A stretch of DNA of 64,000 nt from Vibrio campbellii CAIM 519 = NBRC 15631 = ATCC 25920 (GTDB lineage: Bacteria; Pseudomonadota; Gammaproteobacteria; Enterobacterales; Vibrionaceae): the NCBI RefSeq assembly GCF_002163755.1, contig NZ_CP015863.1, forward strand, positions 3,189,250-3,253,249, written 5' to 3'. The notes beneath the pieces are model-generated. The model worked only from the letters and a program-made list of their open reading frames with translations. It made no database searches and had not been told where the DNA came from. Position 1 is the stretch's first letter. Each line of letters starts with the position of its first letter. The position numbers were made by a program, and so were the translations under genes. Positions 38,687 to 48,067 of this stretch are shown here, piece by piece.

Positions 38687-39910
38687 TTAGGCGCCAGAAA
38701 AGGTCTGGCTCCAGCGCACGGCTTCGCCAAGTTCAGACTTCACGTCATCGACAGAAAGACCGAGTTGCTGGGAGAATTGCTCCACGCCCGCCCAATCGGC
38801 ACGCTCGTAGCACTCTTCGATTGCCAGTAACGCGCCGTATTCACCTTGGCGATGCAACAAGGCTTGCTGCACGGAAGGACTTAACGGCAACTGTCCAACT
38901 AAAGATTCGACAGACAAATCGAGCATGGCATCGAGAATCGACAATAAGCCGATCATAAAACCCTGCTCGTTGAGATGGGCAAAAGGTTGATAGCGCGACA
39001 TGGCTTCACAGAATTGAGCGCGTTGCAGAGATAAGTTGTACAACTCTCGCGGCTTGCTACTAGAGATATAAGACGCTACCACTAGTGAGACAAACATTTT
39101 GAGCTTTTCTTGCCCAAGGTAAATCAAGGCTTGGCGGAATGACGTGATGGTCACTTCCAACGTAGTCGATTGTGTGTTCACAAAACGCAGTAACTTATAC
39201 GACAGCGTGACATCTTGGGTAATGATGTTTTCAATCCGGCCAAAGTCTGGATCGGGCACGCATACTTCTCTGAATAACTTAAGCGCCAGCACTTGTTCGG
39301 GGCTCACATATTTAGTCTGCATCACTTCGGGCTTACTGAAAAAGTAGCCTTGGAAGAATTTAAAGCCCGCCTCTTTGGTCGCTTCAAACTCAGCTTCGGT
39401 TTCGACCCGCTCAGCCAAAAAGTGGTATTTGGTGCGCTTTTTGGTGTGCTTCTTTACTAAATCGCACGCATTTTTCAGCCCCATCGCCATGATGTCGAGT
39501 TTCACGATATGAACATAAGGCAGAAAGCGACGCCATTCGTCAGTCAAAGTGAAGTCATCGAGCGCAATCAAATAGCCTTCACGGTAAAGTTCGCGAATGG
39601 CTTCAAGCAGTTCATCGGTCGGTTGGCAGGTTTCGAGTACCTCAACCACGATTTTGTTTTTCGGCAAACTTCTTGGTAGCCGACGCAACAAGCTCTGTTG
39701 AGGGAAGTTGATGAAGCATCGTGACGATGCAATCAGAGGATTGGTTCCGACAGAGAGAAAATTCTCTACAATCAATCGGTATGTCGCCCTGTTTGAATCG
39801 ATGTGTGCAGGATATGCATTACTTTCACCATCACGGAACAACAACTCATATCCCAGCGTCTGTCTTTTACGATTAAAGATAGGCTGGCGGGCGACATACG
39901 CATTTTTCAT
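38687..39910 (-). CDS. EAL-HDOD signalling protein (YuxH/CdgJ-like)
   Basis: The 407-aa protein begins with an EAL-like domain (VARQPIFNRKRQTLGYELLFR) in which the EAL triad reads ELL. Most metal ligands of active c-di-GMP phosphodiesterases are absent, so it is probably catalytically dead. An HDOD domain follows from about 200 (LSYKLLRFVN, ITSFRQALIYLGQEKLKMFV). Proteins of this layout affect motility and biofilm in Vibrio. The gene is single; 38626-38686 upstream of arsR holds its 3' end region. Confidence 0.88.
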   Translation of the reverse strand: MKNAYVARQPIFNRKRQTLGYELLFRDGESNAYPAHIDSNRATYRLIVENFLSVGTNPLIASSRCFINFPQQSLLRRLPRSLPKNKIVVEVLETCQPTDELLEAIRELYREGYLIALDDFTLTDEWRRFLPYVHIVKLDIMAMGLKNACDLVKKHTKKRTKYHFLAERVETEAEFEATKEAGFKFFQGYFFSKPEVMQTKYVSPEQVLALKLFREVCVPDPDFGRIENIITQDVTLSYKLLRFVNTQSTTLEVTITSFRQALIYLGQEKLKMFVSLVVASYISSSKPRELYNLSLQRAQFCEAMSRYQPFAHLNEQGFMIGLLSILDAMLDLSVESLVGQLPLSPSVQQALLHRQGEYGALLAIEECYERADWAGVEQFSQQLGLSVDDVKSELGEAVRWSQTFSGA

Positions 39911-39938
39911 TCGAAATTATTGTGATTTTTATAATTTG

Positions 39939-40553
39939 TTACTTAGCTGCCGCTAATAATGCACCACAACCCATGAACATTGAACCGAATACTTTATTAA
40001 TTTTGCCCATGATCTTATCTGAGCGAATAAAACGTCCCATTTGTGCAGCTAAACTGGTGTAACCCAGCATCACAAACGCATCAATGGTCACTGTAGTCAC
40101 ACCCAAAACCAACAGCTGAGTCAGCTGGTCTTTCGCTGGATCGATAAACTGTGGAAACAGTGCCACCAAGAAGACGATCGATTTTGGGTTTGTCAGGTTA
40201 ATAAGAATGGCTTTGTACAACAGAGAAGTGCCTGACATCGCTTTGTGGCTTTCGGTTGCAACTAAACCAGACGTATCACGCCACTTTTGAATGCCAAGCC
40301 ACACAAGGTAAGCCGCACCCACCCACTTAATCACGGTAAATGCAGTTGCCGATTGCGCCACCAACGCGCCAATGCCAGCACCAACCAGAGCAATATGAAT
40401 CGCCAAACCGATTTGTAAACCAACGATAGCACCTAATGACTTGCGCGTGCCGTAACTCAAACCATTACTGATTGAGTTGACGGTACCAGATCCCGGAGCC
40501 AGACTAAAAACGATTGCTGTTACCACATAGGCTAACCAAACGTGGGTATCCAT
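39939..40553 (-). CDS. rhtB: RhtB/LysE family amino-acid exporter
   Basis: The 204-aa protein has six predicted membrane segments. It carries the RhtB-family N-terminal pattern (PGSGTVNSISNGLSYGTRKSLGAIVGLQIG) and a central FVALFPQF-like segment (VALFPQFIDP). Family members export homoserine, homoserine lactone or threonine. It is divergent from pldB, as rhtB is in E. coli, which supports the call. Confidence 0.88.
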   Translation of the reverse strand: MDTHVWLAYVVTAIVFSLAPGSGTVNSISNGLSYGTRKSLGAIVGLQIGLAIHIALVGAGIGALVAQSATAFTVIKWVGAAYLVWLGIQKWRDTSGLVATESHKAMSGTSLLYKAILINLTNPKSIVFLVALFPQFIDPAKDQLTQLLVLGVTTVTIDAFVMLGYTSLAAQMGRFIRSDKIMGKINKVFGSMFMGCGALLAAAK

Positions 40554-40618
40554 TGCATTTCCTCAATAATTCTTCGATGATACATCGCGTAAGCAACGTA
40601 TCTTCAGGTAATCGACTA

Positions 40619-41608
40619 ATGGCTATTAACCATTCACCTTTGACTTATACTCAAGAGACTTTATTTGAGCAAGCAATAGGTGGTCCGATCGCAGCACTTT
40701 GGCAAGAGCGCCAAGAAGGCTTTGTAAAAGGGACAGAGAAAAAGAAAATCTACTGGTGCAAACTCACCAATCCTGAGCACACAAAAGCCGTGCTGATCGT
40801 CAACGGTCGCATTGAAGCTTCCTGGAAATACCAAGAACTGTTCTATGATCTGTATCGACAAGGTTATGACGTGTATTCGTTTGATCATCGAGGACAAGGT
40901 TTATCAGATCGCCTAATTCCAGACTCAGACATGGGTCACGTCTATGACTTTAATGACTACATTGAAGATATGGAATTGGTGCTGCAACAGCTTGATTTAA
41001 GCGGATACCAACAGCGTTTTATCATTGCTCACTCAATGGGTGGCGCAATCGCTACGCGCTACCTGCAAACGCATCCAGAACACAACTTTGATGGTTTGAT
41101 TCTGAGTTCCCCAATGTTTGGTATCAACCTACCTTGGTATCTCAGCCCTATCGCGATTCCGGTCAGCCAAATCTTAGCGGCAGTCTCGACAAAGCCAAGC
41201 TACGCGCCGGGTCATAAAGAATACTACCCAAAACCGTTTGAAGATAACCCACTTAGCCAAAGCTACGATCGTTATCATTGGTTCCGTGGTTTATACCGTG
41301 ACAAACCCGAGCTGCAAGTCGGTGGGCCAAGCACCCGCTGGGTTTGGCAAGGTTTAATGGCTGCCAAGCAATGTATTTTGCTGACACGCCAAATTAAAGT
41401 TCCGGTTTTATTGGTTCAGTCAGGCAACGATCGCATCGTGAGTAACGCCGCGCAGCAACGCTTTATCGATAAGCTAAGTAAGACCAACCCTAATGCCAGC
41501 CTAGTTTCGATTGCTGGTGCAGAGCACGAAATTTTGTTCGAAAAAGACCAGTATCGTAACCAAGCTCTGGACGCTATCTTTTCCTTTATGCGTGCTCAAA
41601 GCGCATAA
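40619..41608 (+). CDS. pldB: Lysophospholipase L2
   Basis: PldB hydrolyses lysophospholipids. The ~329-aa alpha/beta hydrolase has the nucleophile elbow AHSMGGA (Ser139), an oxyanion region near NGRIEASWKYQEL, FDHRGQGLSDR, and a C-terminal catalytic His in GAEHEIL. I start at ATG 40619 (AGGTAA ribosome site); an in-frame ATG upstream (40577) lies in the rhtB overlap region. yigL follows on the same strand, the same order as in E. coli. Confidence 0.92.
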   Translation: MAINHSPLTYTQETLFEQAIGGPIAALWQERQEGFVKGTEKKKIYWCKLTNPEHTKAVLIVNGRIEASWKYQELFYDLYRQGYDVYSFDHRGQGLSDRLIPDSDMGHVYDFNDYIEDMELVLQQLDLSGYQQRFIIAHSMGGAIATRYLQTHPEHNFDGLILSSPMFGINLPWYLSPIAIPVSQILAAVSTKPSYAPGHKEYYPKPFEDNPLSQSYDRYHWFRGLYRDKPELQVGGPSTRWVWQGLMAAKQCILLTRQIKVPVLLVQSGNDRIVSNAAQQRFIDKLSKTNPNASLVSIAGAEHEILFEKDQYRNQALDAIFSFMRAQSA

Positions 41609-41779
41609 AATAAATTAAAGAGGAAATACGAGGTCTGCGATTTACCCTCTTTTTCCTCCTTATTTTGGCGTAAACTTCATCATGTTCCCCGCACTCGGAT
41701 CAGTACGACCTAGTCAATCTACTGCGCTCCGTGTGCAATCAACCTGTTCCACTCTATCCGAACCGTTTACGAGGGCTTC

Positions 41780-42604
41780 ATGAGCACATCGCTACCTTGC
41801 AAAGAGATCACCAAAATCGTTGCCTCAGATCTGGATGGCACTTTACTCGCACCAAACCACCAGCTAAGCGCTTACTCGAAAGAGACGCTAAAAGCGCTGC
41901 ATGAACAAGGCTACACATTTGTCTTTGCAACGGGTCGCCACCACGTAGACGTCGCAAGCATTCGTCGCACGGTAGGTATTCCGGCTTACATGATTACTTC
42001 GAATGGTGCACGTGTGCACGACCAGAATGATCAAGAGATGTACAGCCAGAACGTACCGGAAGATTTGGTTCAGCCAGTGATCGACACGATCAAAACGGAT
42101 CCTGAAATACTTATCCACATGTATCAAAACGACGACTGGTTGCTAAACAAAGACGACGAACAACTGCGTGATTTCCACGAAGAGTTCTCTTACAAGTTGT
42201 ACGATCAAGACAACGCACCAATTGACGGCATTGCGAAAATCTTCTTCACCCATCCAGCGCAAGACCATGAACATCTTGTTACCTTCGAAACTAAGCTACG
42301 TGAACAGTTTGGCGATCGACTAAACATCGCATTCTCAACACCTTGGTGTCTGGAAGTGATGAGCGCTGGCGTTTCTAAAGGTGATGCGTTGAAGGCAGTC
42401 GCAGAGTCTATTGGTCTAACACTGGAAAACACCATCGCCTTTGGTGACGGCATGAACGATGTAGAAATGTTATCGATGGCGGGTAAAGGCTTGGTGATGG
42501 GCACCTCTCACGAGAAAGTGATGAAAGCACTACCAAACAATGAAGTGATCGGCAGCAACGCCGACGATGCGGTTGCACATTACCTGCAAGATCAACTGCT
42601 ATAA
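41780..42604 (+). CDS. yigL: HAD-IIB phosphatase YigL (pyridoxal phosphatase type)
   Basis: The 274-aa Cof-type HAD hydrolase has motif I SDLDGTLL, the Thr/Ser of motif II in FATGR, the Lys of motif III in VSKGDALK, and motif IV GDGMNDVEML. YigL in E. coli dephosphorylates pyridoxal phosphate and sugar phosphates. It lies 171 bp after pldB; the gap has no obvious terminator. Confidence 0.92.
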   Translation: MSTSLPCKEITKIVASDLDGTLLAPNHQLSAYSKETLKALHEQGYTFVFATGRHHVDVASIRRTVGIPAYMITSNGARVHDQNDQEMYSQNVPEDLVQPVIDTIKTDPEILIHMYQNDDWLLNKDDEQLRDFHEEFSYKLYDQDNAPIDGIAKIFFTHPAQDHEHLVTFETKLREQFGDRLNIAFSTPWCLEVMSAGVSKGDALKAVAESIGLTLENTIAFGDGMNDVEMLSMAGKGLVMGTSHEKVMKALPNNEVIGSNADDAVAHYLQDQLL

Positions 42605-42674
42605 CCTGTATTAGCTATTAACAGCGGATTATCGACAAAATCACAAAGGGCTGCACTATGCAGCCCTTTTTCTT

Positions 42675-43145
42675 TTATCGCTGACTCGGCAGCTTCTCTT
42701 TGCCGAGGATTGCTTGCCACTCTTCTTCGCTCACCGGCATGATCGATAAGCGATTGCCGCGTCTCACCAGTGGCATGTTTTCTAGCTCTGGCATCGCCTT
42801 CATGACTGACAACGGAATCAAGCGCTCAGTCTTACGTACAAACTCGATATCCACCATTATCCAACGCGGATTTTCTGGGTCAGATTTTGGGTCGTAATAA
42901 TCGCTCTCTAGGTCAAACTGGAAATGATCGGGATACGCTTCACGGGTCACTTTGGCAATACCTGCCACACCCACGTTCTTGCAAGAAGAGTGGTAAATCA
43001 GCACCAAGTCGCCCAATTTAACTTGGTCACGCATCATATTGCGCGCCTGATAATTACGAACTCCCTCCCAACATGAAACCTTTTGGGTTCGAAGCGTGTC
43101 AATAGAAAAGGTATCTGGTTCTGTTTTAAATAACCAATATGCCAT
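42675..43145 (-). CDS. EVE domain protein
   Basis: The 156-aa protein matches the EVE (PUA-like) fold: MAYWLFKTEPDTFSI, WEGVRNYQARNMMRD, and GVAGIAKVTREAYPD. EVE domains bind modified DNA or RNA bases. I start at ATG 43145, where the domain begins; the upstream 45-codon extension of the open frame overlaps the divergent lipoprotein gene and is unlikely. Its 5' end is only 41 bp from that gene. Confidence 0.9.
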   Translation of the reverse strand: MAYWLFKTEPDTFSIDTLRTQKVSCWEGVRNYQARNMMRDQVKLGDLVLIYHSSCKNVGVAGIAKVTREAYPDHFQFDLESDYYDPKSDPENPRWIMVDIEFVRKTERLIPLSVMKAMPELENMPLVRRGNRLSIMPVSEEEWQAILGKEKLPSQR

Positions 43146-43186
43146 AATGCCATCCGATGCAGATTGAGTAATGAGGAAGATATAAC

Positions 43187-44737
43187 ATGAAGGCTTTGAA
43201 AAACCCAGTGGCATTAGCCACACTGCTGGTCCTGCAAGCATGTAGCATGCAACCACAGCAGTCCGATGCAGACACACCAACGACTCCGCCTGCGTCCTTA
43301 GATAAGCCAGAAACCATCTTACCTCAAACCTTTATGCTGCGTGGTGAAGTCGTGATTGGGCATGAAAGCCAGTACATCGCACCTTGTGGTAGCGACAAAC
43401 AATACTGGCTGCAACTGTCACCACAACAGGTGCAAAGAGCCATCGCATTAACCAATCAGCCTTATCAAACCATGTATGGAGAAGTGATTGGTCACCTCAA
43501 TCCACCTGGTGTTGATGGTTTCTCTGCAGACTTCGACGCAAACTTCGTAGTAGAACAAGTAAACTTCCTCGCCACAGAAAACCCACAACGCTGTAAACAA
43601 ACCAGTAAACCAACACGAGTTTTCGGTAACGAGCCATCATGGTCAGCCAGCTTTGAAGGCAACACACTCAAGTTCCAGCAAATGGGTAAGTCGACACAAA
43701 CACTCGAAATCGACAGCAGCAAACTGCAACCTCGTCAGCGAACATACCAACTGAATGACGGCGAACTGCGCATGACCGAGAACTTGTGTTCAGACACCAT
43801 GAGCAACTCTCTCTACGGCTGGAAGGCAACAGTGGAGCATGGCGATAAAACCTATCAAGGTTGCGGTATGGCGGCCAACGTAGATTCAACACTCGAGTGG
43901 GTGAACACTTACGTCGCGACGTCGACCCAATCGCAAGGCTTCGAAGTACAGATGACACTCAATAGCGACCACAGTGCCATCACCAAATACAGCTATTCAG
44001 ACGGGCAACCGCCATTGATTGAACGCGGCTACTGGCAACAACTGAGCCCATCGCAAGTCCAAGTATTGATGACTCACCATCAGCAACAACGCTTGATGAC
44101 CGAGCGCCTGTTTACTCGCGAAGGCAACCAGCTGAAAGCAGTCAAAGAGAAAGTGGGCAATTTGGTTTATCACATTGCTGATGGCGGTTTAGTGCTATAC
44201 CCAGCAACAGTGCGTAACTCGGGCACAGAACAACCAGCAGCCGAGCGCAACAACGATCCAATTGGTGCAGCTGATGTGCCATCCAGTGCCGAATTTAATT
44301 CAAAAGTGGATGCGGCGGTGCGAAACTACTTTTTCATTAATCAAACCAACCCAAGCAATAACCAATACCGTTGGCTGACCTATGATCTGAATGGCGATGG
44401 TGATGAAGAATTACTGGTGCAACTTGATTGGTGTGGCTCTGGCGGTTGTACTCTGCTGATATTCGAAAACCACGAGAAAGAGTGGCGTTTCAATAGCCGT
44501 ATGACGCTAGTGCAAAGTCCAATCATGCTCGGTCAACAAACTTCACACGGTTGGCGAGATCTGATTTTCAATGTGAGCGGCGGCGGTGCAACACCTAGCC
44601 AACACGTGATGCAATACACTGGCGTAAGTTACCCAATCAACCCAAGCTTGGCGCCAAAAGCGAGCAAAGAACAAGTCAGCGGCGTGCGTTTGTTCTCAGA
44701 TGGTATTAGCCCTGTTCGTGATGGAGTGCGCTTGTAA
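43187..44737 (+). CDS. Large lipoprotein with COG3650-type repeats and EF-hand-like loop
   Basis: The 516-aa protein has a lipoprotein signal ending LQAC (Cys19). Its middle part contains a VFGNEPSWSASFEGNTLKFQQ-like unit typical of COG3650 and MliC/NlpE-like lipoproteins. The C-terminal part has YDLNGDGDEELL, matching a calcium-binding DxNxDGDxE loop. Cysteines in CGSGGCTLLIF may pair in the periplasm. The ATG overlaps nothing, but its stop overlaps the tapT start (TAATG). The function is unknown; envelope stress sensing is only a guess. Confidence 0.78.
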   Translation: MKALKNPVALATLLVLQACSMQPQQSDADTPTTPPASLDKPETILPQTFMLRGEVVIGHESQYIAPCGSDKQYWLQLSPQQVQRAIALTNQPYQTMYGEVIGHLNPPGVDGFSADFDANFVVEQVNFLATENPQRCKQTSKPTRVFGNEPSWSASFEGNTLKFQQMGKSTQTLEIDSSKLQPRQRTYQLNDGELRMTENLCSDTMSNSLYGWKATVEHGDKTYQGCGMAANVDSTLEWVNTYVATSTQSQGFEVQMTLNSDHSAITKYSYSDGQPPLIERGYWQQLSPSQVQVLMTHHQQQRLMTERLFTREGNQLKAVKEKVGNLVYHIADGGLVLYPATVRNSGTEQPAAERNNDPIGAADVPSSAEFNSKVDAAVRNYFFINQTNPSNNQYRWLTYDLNGDGDEELLVQLDWCGSGGCTLLIFENHEKEWRFNSRMTLVQSPIMLGQQTSHGWRDLIFNVSGGGATPSQHVMQYTGVSYPINPSLAPKASKEQVSGVRLFSDGISPVRDGVRL

Positions 44738-45333
44738 TGGCGCAGCCTTGTCCACATTGTGGCTTCCAGTTCAACTGCATCTGTTCACTGCTGCCTAAGT
44801 TATGCAGTGAACACTCGCTGATGCTGTTGATGCACCCTAATGAACTGACGCGCGATACTAACACTGGCAAACTGCTCGCTCAGTGCCAACTGAATGTCAG
44901 TCAAGTCGTTTGGGACCGAAAAGCGCCACCAGCGGAGTTATTAGAAACGCTCGCTAACCCGAGCTTGCTGCCAGTACTGCTATTCCCTAGTGAAGAGAGC
45001 TTGACGCTTGAACAAGTGCAGCAAAAAAGTAATCAACAAAACAGACAACCGCTGTACATCATTGTTGATGCAACTTGGCAAGAAGCGCGCAAAATGATCA
45101 ATAAAAGCCGATGGCTAGAAGGTATCGCGATGATGGGCTTAGCCACTCAAGCCGATTCCCAGTATCAACTGCGCCGCAATCAACAAGAAGGCAACTTATG
45201 TACTTTTGAAGTTGCTGCTCAATTGCTCGGACAGCTTGCTGAAGAGCAAAACCAGCTACAGATGCTAGCGTTCTTCGAGCAATACCTTCCTCGTTTCCAA
45301 GCCGAGAAAAGTGGTCATGAGTTCAAAGCCTAG
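44737..45333 (+). CDS. tapT: DTW-domain tRNA-uridine aminocarboxypropyltransferase
   Basis: TapT (YfiP) makes acp3U47 in tRNA from SAM. The 198-aa protein has an N-terminal zinc-type cysteine cluster (CPHCGFQFNCICS) and the DATWQEARKMI motif, where the family DTW reads DATW. LCTFEVAA follows near the end. Its start overlaps the lipoprotein stop, so the two genes are coupled, and a perfect terminator follows. Confidence 0.9.
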   Translation: MAQPCPHCGFQFNCICSLLPKLCSEHSLMLLMHPNELTRDTNTGKLLAQCQLNVSQVVWDRKAPPAELLETLANPSLLPVLLFPSEESLTLEQVQQKSNQQNRQPLYIIVDATWQEARKMINKSRWLEGIAMMGLATQADSQYQLRRNQQEGNLCTFEVAAQLLGQLAEEQNQLQMLAFFEQYLPRFQAEKSGHEFKA

Positions 45334-45347
45334 CGCTCTTAAGCATC

Positions 45348-45377
45348 AAAAAACGCAGCTTTAACGCTGCGTTTTTT
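45348..45377 (+). terminator. Terminator after tapT
   Basis: The stem aaaaaacgcagc/gctgcgtttttt with a 6-nt loop (tttaac) has a strong T-tract. Confidence 0.92.
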
Positions 45378-45386
45378 ATTGGCTGC

Positions 45387-45402
45387 TGTTTCACGTGAAA
45401 CA
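45387..45402. promoter_or_regulatory. parS: parS centromere site
   Basis: The perfect 16-bp palindrome TGTTTCACGTGAAACA matches the universal chromosomal parS consensus exactly. ParB binds it and loads onto DNA for chromosome segregation. It lies in the gap between tapT and the FIST gene, outside coding sequence. Sites of this type cluster near oriC of chromosome I in Vibrio, which places the window near the origin. Confidence 0.93.
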
Positions 45403-45441
45403 AAACTCCAGGGCACTTAAGCATAATTAGAGCAAAGCACA

Positions 45442-47928
45442 TTAAAACAAACGTGTCGGTTCACCTAAGTAATAACCTTGCAGATAGTCCACACCCATGT
45501 CCTGCGCAATGTCGCACACCTCTTTATTGTGCACGAACTCCGCGACGGTCTTGGCATTAAACACCTGACACAAACGCACTAACTGCGAAGCAATCTTGCG
45601 CTGTTTTTGGTCTTTGTCGATGTAGCGAATCAAACTGCCATCGAGCTTAATCACTTCAGGTTCTAACTTGAGAATCTCATCAATATTGGAGTAACCCGAA
45701 CCAAAGTCATCAACAATAATGCGAGCCCCTAAATTTCTAAAGTGGCTGCACACCTCAATCATTCGGCCGTAGTCTTTAATCTGTTCCGACTCCAACACTT
45801 CCAAACCAATCCGTCTTGGGTCGTTAAGCTGGGTAATGGCATGTTCAAGCAACATCAAGGTTTTATCGCTGAGTAAATCCTGAGGAGACAAATTAATTGA
45901 GAAGTCGCCTTGTTTGTCCTTCATGTAATTCAGCGTTGAACGGATCATGTGGCGGCTCAAACGTGTGTACAAATGCGTATCAGAAATGATAGGTAAGAAA
46001 CGCCCCGGCGCAATGATGCTGCCATCCTCTTCGATGATACGCACCAAACACTCTTGGCTCGCGGGACGATGGTTGTAAGCGTGCACAATTGGCTGACTGT
46101 AGGTAATGATGTTCTGTTTGAGAATGGCGCGGCTCACACAGCTCAACCAACCCAACTGCTCTTTTCGCACGTCTTCATTGACCTCAATGTCTTTGGCATT
46201 ACAGATGTGAGTATTACTTCGCACCCCAGCTCTTCGCGCTTCAATGCCTTTGAGCAGCAATTCATCCGGCGATGCGGTTGGAAAATCACGACGACTAACT
46301 AAACCACCACACAATGAAATCGAGAGGTAGTCAATGTCTCGTAAGCCACTTGGCTCAAAGTTGGTTTGCTCAACCGCGTCAGCAAAGCGAGTAAAGTGTT
46401 GCTTGATCGCCTCACTGCTAGTGTCAGCTTTAAATAAGAATGCCCACTCACCCACACCAATGCTATAGAGTTGCAGCGCGGCAGGTTTACCAAGACGTTT
46501 ACGTAGCCGATTGCTAAAGTGCATCGACAAGTCTTTCAACAGTTGGTCGCCAACGCGATAGCCGTACTTTTCGTTGATATGGCTGAAATTAAGAAGTTTA
46601 AGTGTCAGTAGATGCTCATCGGCATTAATGGTGATTAAGCGCTCTTGCAGCGCAACGCGGTTTTGTAAACCTGTGCGGCTATCTCGACGAAAACTTTTTT
46701 CTAGCTTCTTCGCTTGGCGGTCGAGCTGATAGCCCATGTGCACATTCATGCTATTTAGGTCACCTATCGCATTGCGTATCAGACTAAATAACGGTGAAAT
46801 CGAAGCAGTCATTTCCTGTGTGGGCAAGTTGATCTCGTCAACTTCATCCCCTTCACGCATCGCAAGGTAAGTCAGGCTGTGGTGCAGAATGTCTTGATGA
46901 TCATTCCCACCATGCAGTTCACCCATGCAGTAACTACCGGCCGTACTAGAGATATCAGCAAAGGCACGGACTTCATCGCTGCTATCAATATAATCGAGTC
47001 GTGATGCGCAGTTATAAATCATCACCGCTTCAGGCTGGTGCATAGCAAGCTCTACCACCCCATGGCGCACTTGCTCCAGAGTTAAAGAAGGATGGTTGTA
47101 GCAAAACTGTACTTCATCACCCAGACACCAAGGACGGTCGAAACTCATGCTGCCATCGGGATGAATCTCGGTCACCGCACACACCTCTTTGCGCCCAATG
47201 GATTCGCGATAAAGTGGGAAATTCAGCAGCTGATTAAGCGTCAGGTCGTGCCCATCAGCAAGGTAGTGCTTGTAAACATCAAGTGCTTTAAGTTCTCCCA
47301 AGCTATACAAGCGCGTGCCTTTGGCATGAGTCACCTTATGAGGCATGCCGATAGGGTTCCACTCGGAATACGCACTGGTCCACACCTTCAAGCTGTCACT
47401 ATGTAAAGCAACCGCCACAACCGCTTCATCATAAACTTGGTCTTGATGTAGGACCCAGCAACCATCATCAATCGCTTGAGCCAAACCGCCAGAAACCGTC
47501 GGACCTTCAGGATTAAATACTCGATACACGGGGTAGTCACGTCGTTCGATTTGGACAGAAAAGCTGATAATGGCTTTGGAGCTATCTTGCAGTTCTAAGG
47601 CTTGCTTGAGGTCGTAGCCATCAATATCTGGCGAGAAGGAATAATGCTGAACCGCGGAAGTAAGTGTGGTTTGATTAAACTCCATCACACACACTAAGCA
47701 GCCATGGTTGAAAATTTCACCTTCTAGAATAACATGGCGCGTACTGTGCCCAATGATATGGGTATCAGGCAGTCTTTCTAGAATTGCCCGAGCGAGTTCT
47801 GTTGCAGTATCGCGTGATTGTGTAGATAGTAGTTGCACCAAATAACGTTTATCCGCACAACACCGATAAGTGACTAAAAAATCATTAAGCTGATCCACAT
47901 TTTGAACCAGTTGAGAGAATGCTCGCAT
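45442..47928 (-). CDS. FIST-GGDEF-EAL signalling protein
   Basis: The 828-aa cytoplasmic protein has a FIST-N and FIST-C ligand-sensing region (about 1-390). A GGDEF-like domain follows (about 400-550) whose signature reads GVGEWAF, so cyclase activity is unlikely. The EAL domain (about 575-820) has the triad as ECLVR but keeps DDFGSGYS and LDGSLI. It may be a c-di-GMP binding or weak phosphodiesterase protein sensing amino-acid-like ligands. It stands alone, next to parS. Confidence 0.85.
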   Translation of the reverse strand: MRAFSQLVQNVDQLNDFLVTYRCCADKRYLVQLLSTQSRDTATELARAILERLPDTHIIGHSTRHVILEGEIFNHGCLVCVMEFNQTTLTSAVQHYSFSPDIDGYDLKQALELQDSSKAIISFSVQIERRDYPVYRVFNPEGPTVSGGLAQAIDDGCWVLHQDQVYDEAVVAVALHSDSLKVWTSAYSEWNPIGMPHKVTHAKGTRLYSLGELKALDVYKHYLADGHDLTLNQLLNFPLYRESIGRKEVCAVTEIHPDGSMSFDRPWCLGDEVQFCYNHPSLTLEQVRHGVVELAMHQPEAVMIYNCASRLDYIDSSDEVRAFADISSTAGSYCMGELHGGNDHQDILHHSLTYLAMREGDEVDEINLPTQEMTASISPLFSLIRNAIGDLNSMNVHMGYQLDRQAKKLEKSFRRDSRTGLQNRVALQERLITINADEHLLTLKLLNFSHINEKYGYRVGDQLLKDLSMHFSNRLRKRLGKPAALQLYSIGVGEWAFLFKADTSSEAIKQHFTRFADAVEQTNFEPSGLRDIDYLSISLCGGLVSRRDFPTASPDELLLKGIEARRAGVRSNTHICNAKDIEVNEDVRKEQLGWLSCVSRAILKQNIITYSQPIVHAYNHRPASQECLVRIIEEDGSIIAPGRFLPIISDTHLYTRLSRHMIRSTLNYMKDKQGDFSINLSPQDLLSDKTLMLLEHAITQLNDPRRIGLEVLESEQIKDYGRMIEVCSHFRNLGARIIVDDFGSGYSNIDEILKLEPEVIKLDGSLIRYIDKDQKQRKIASQLVRLCQVFNAKTVAEFVHNKEVCDIAQDMGVDYLQGYYLGEPTRLF

Positions 47929-48067
47929 TTACCCTACCACTGCCGTCATCAAGCCAAAATACATGAAAAGTACTTTTGTTATTTTACTGTTATGAGAGTA
48001 ATTTACGTGGCTTTACGTGGCTTTGCTAGGGTCAGGGGTAAGATTGAATGGATTAATGCGAAAGCGA

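Noticed and set aside
43146..43280. 45-codon N-terminal extension of the EVE protein
   Set aside because: It overlaps the divergent lipoprotein gene and lies outside the EVE domain, which begins at MAYWLFK.
47990..48030. Short direct repeat tttacgtggc twice before the FIST gene
   Set aside because: Two copies of 10-12 bp only; no palindromic or regulatory pattern that I could connect with a function.
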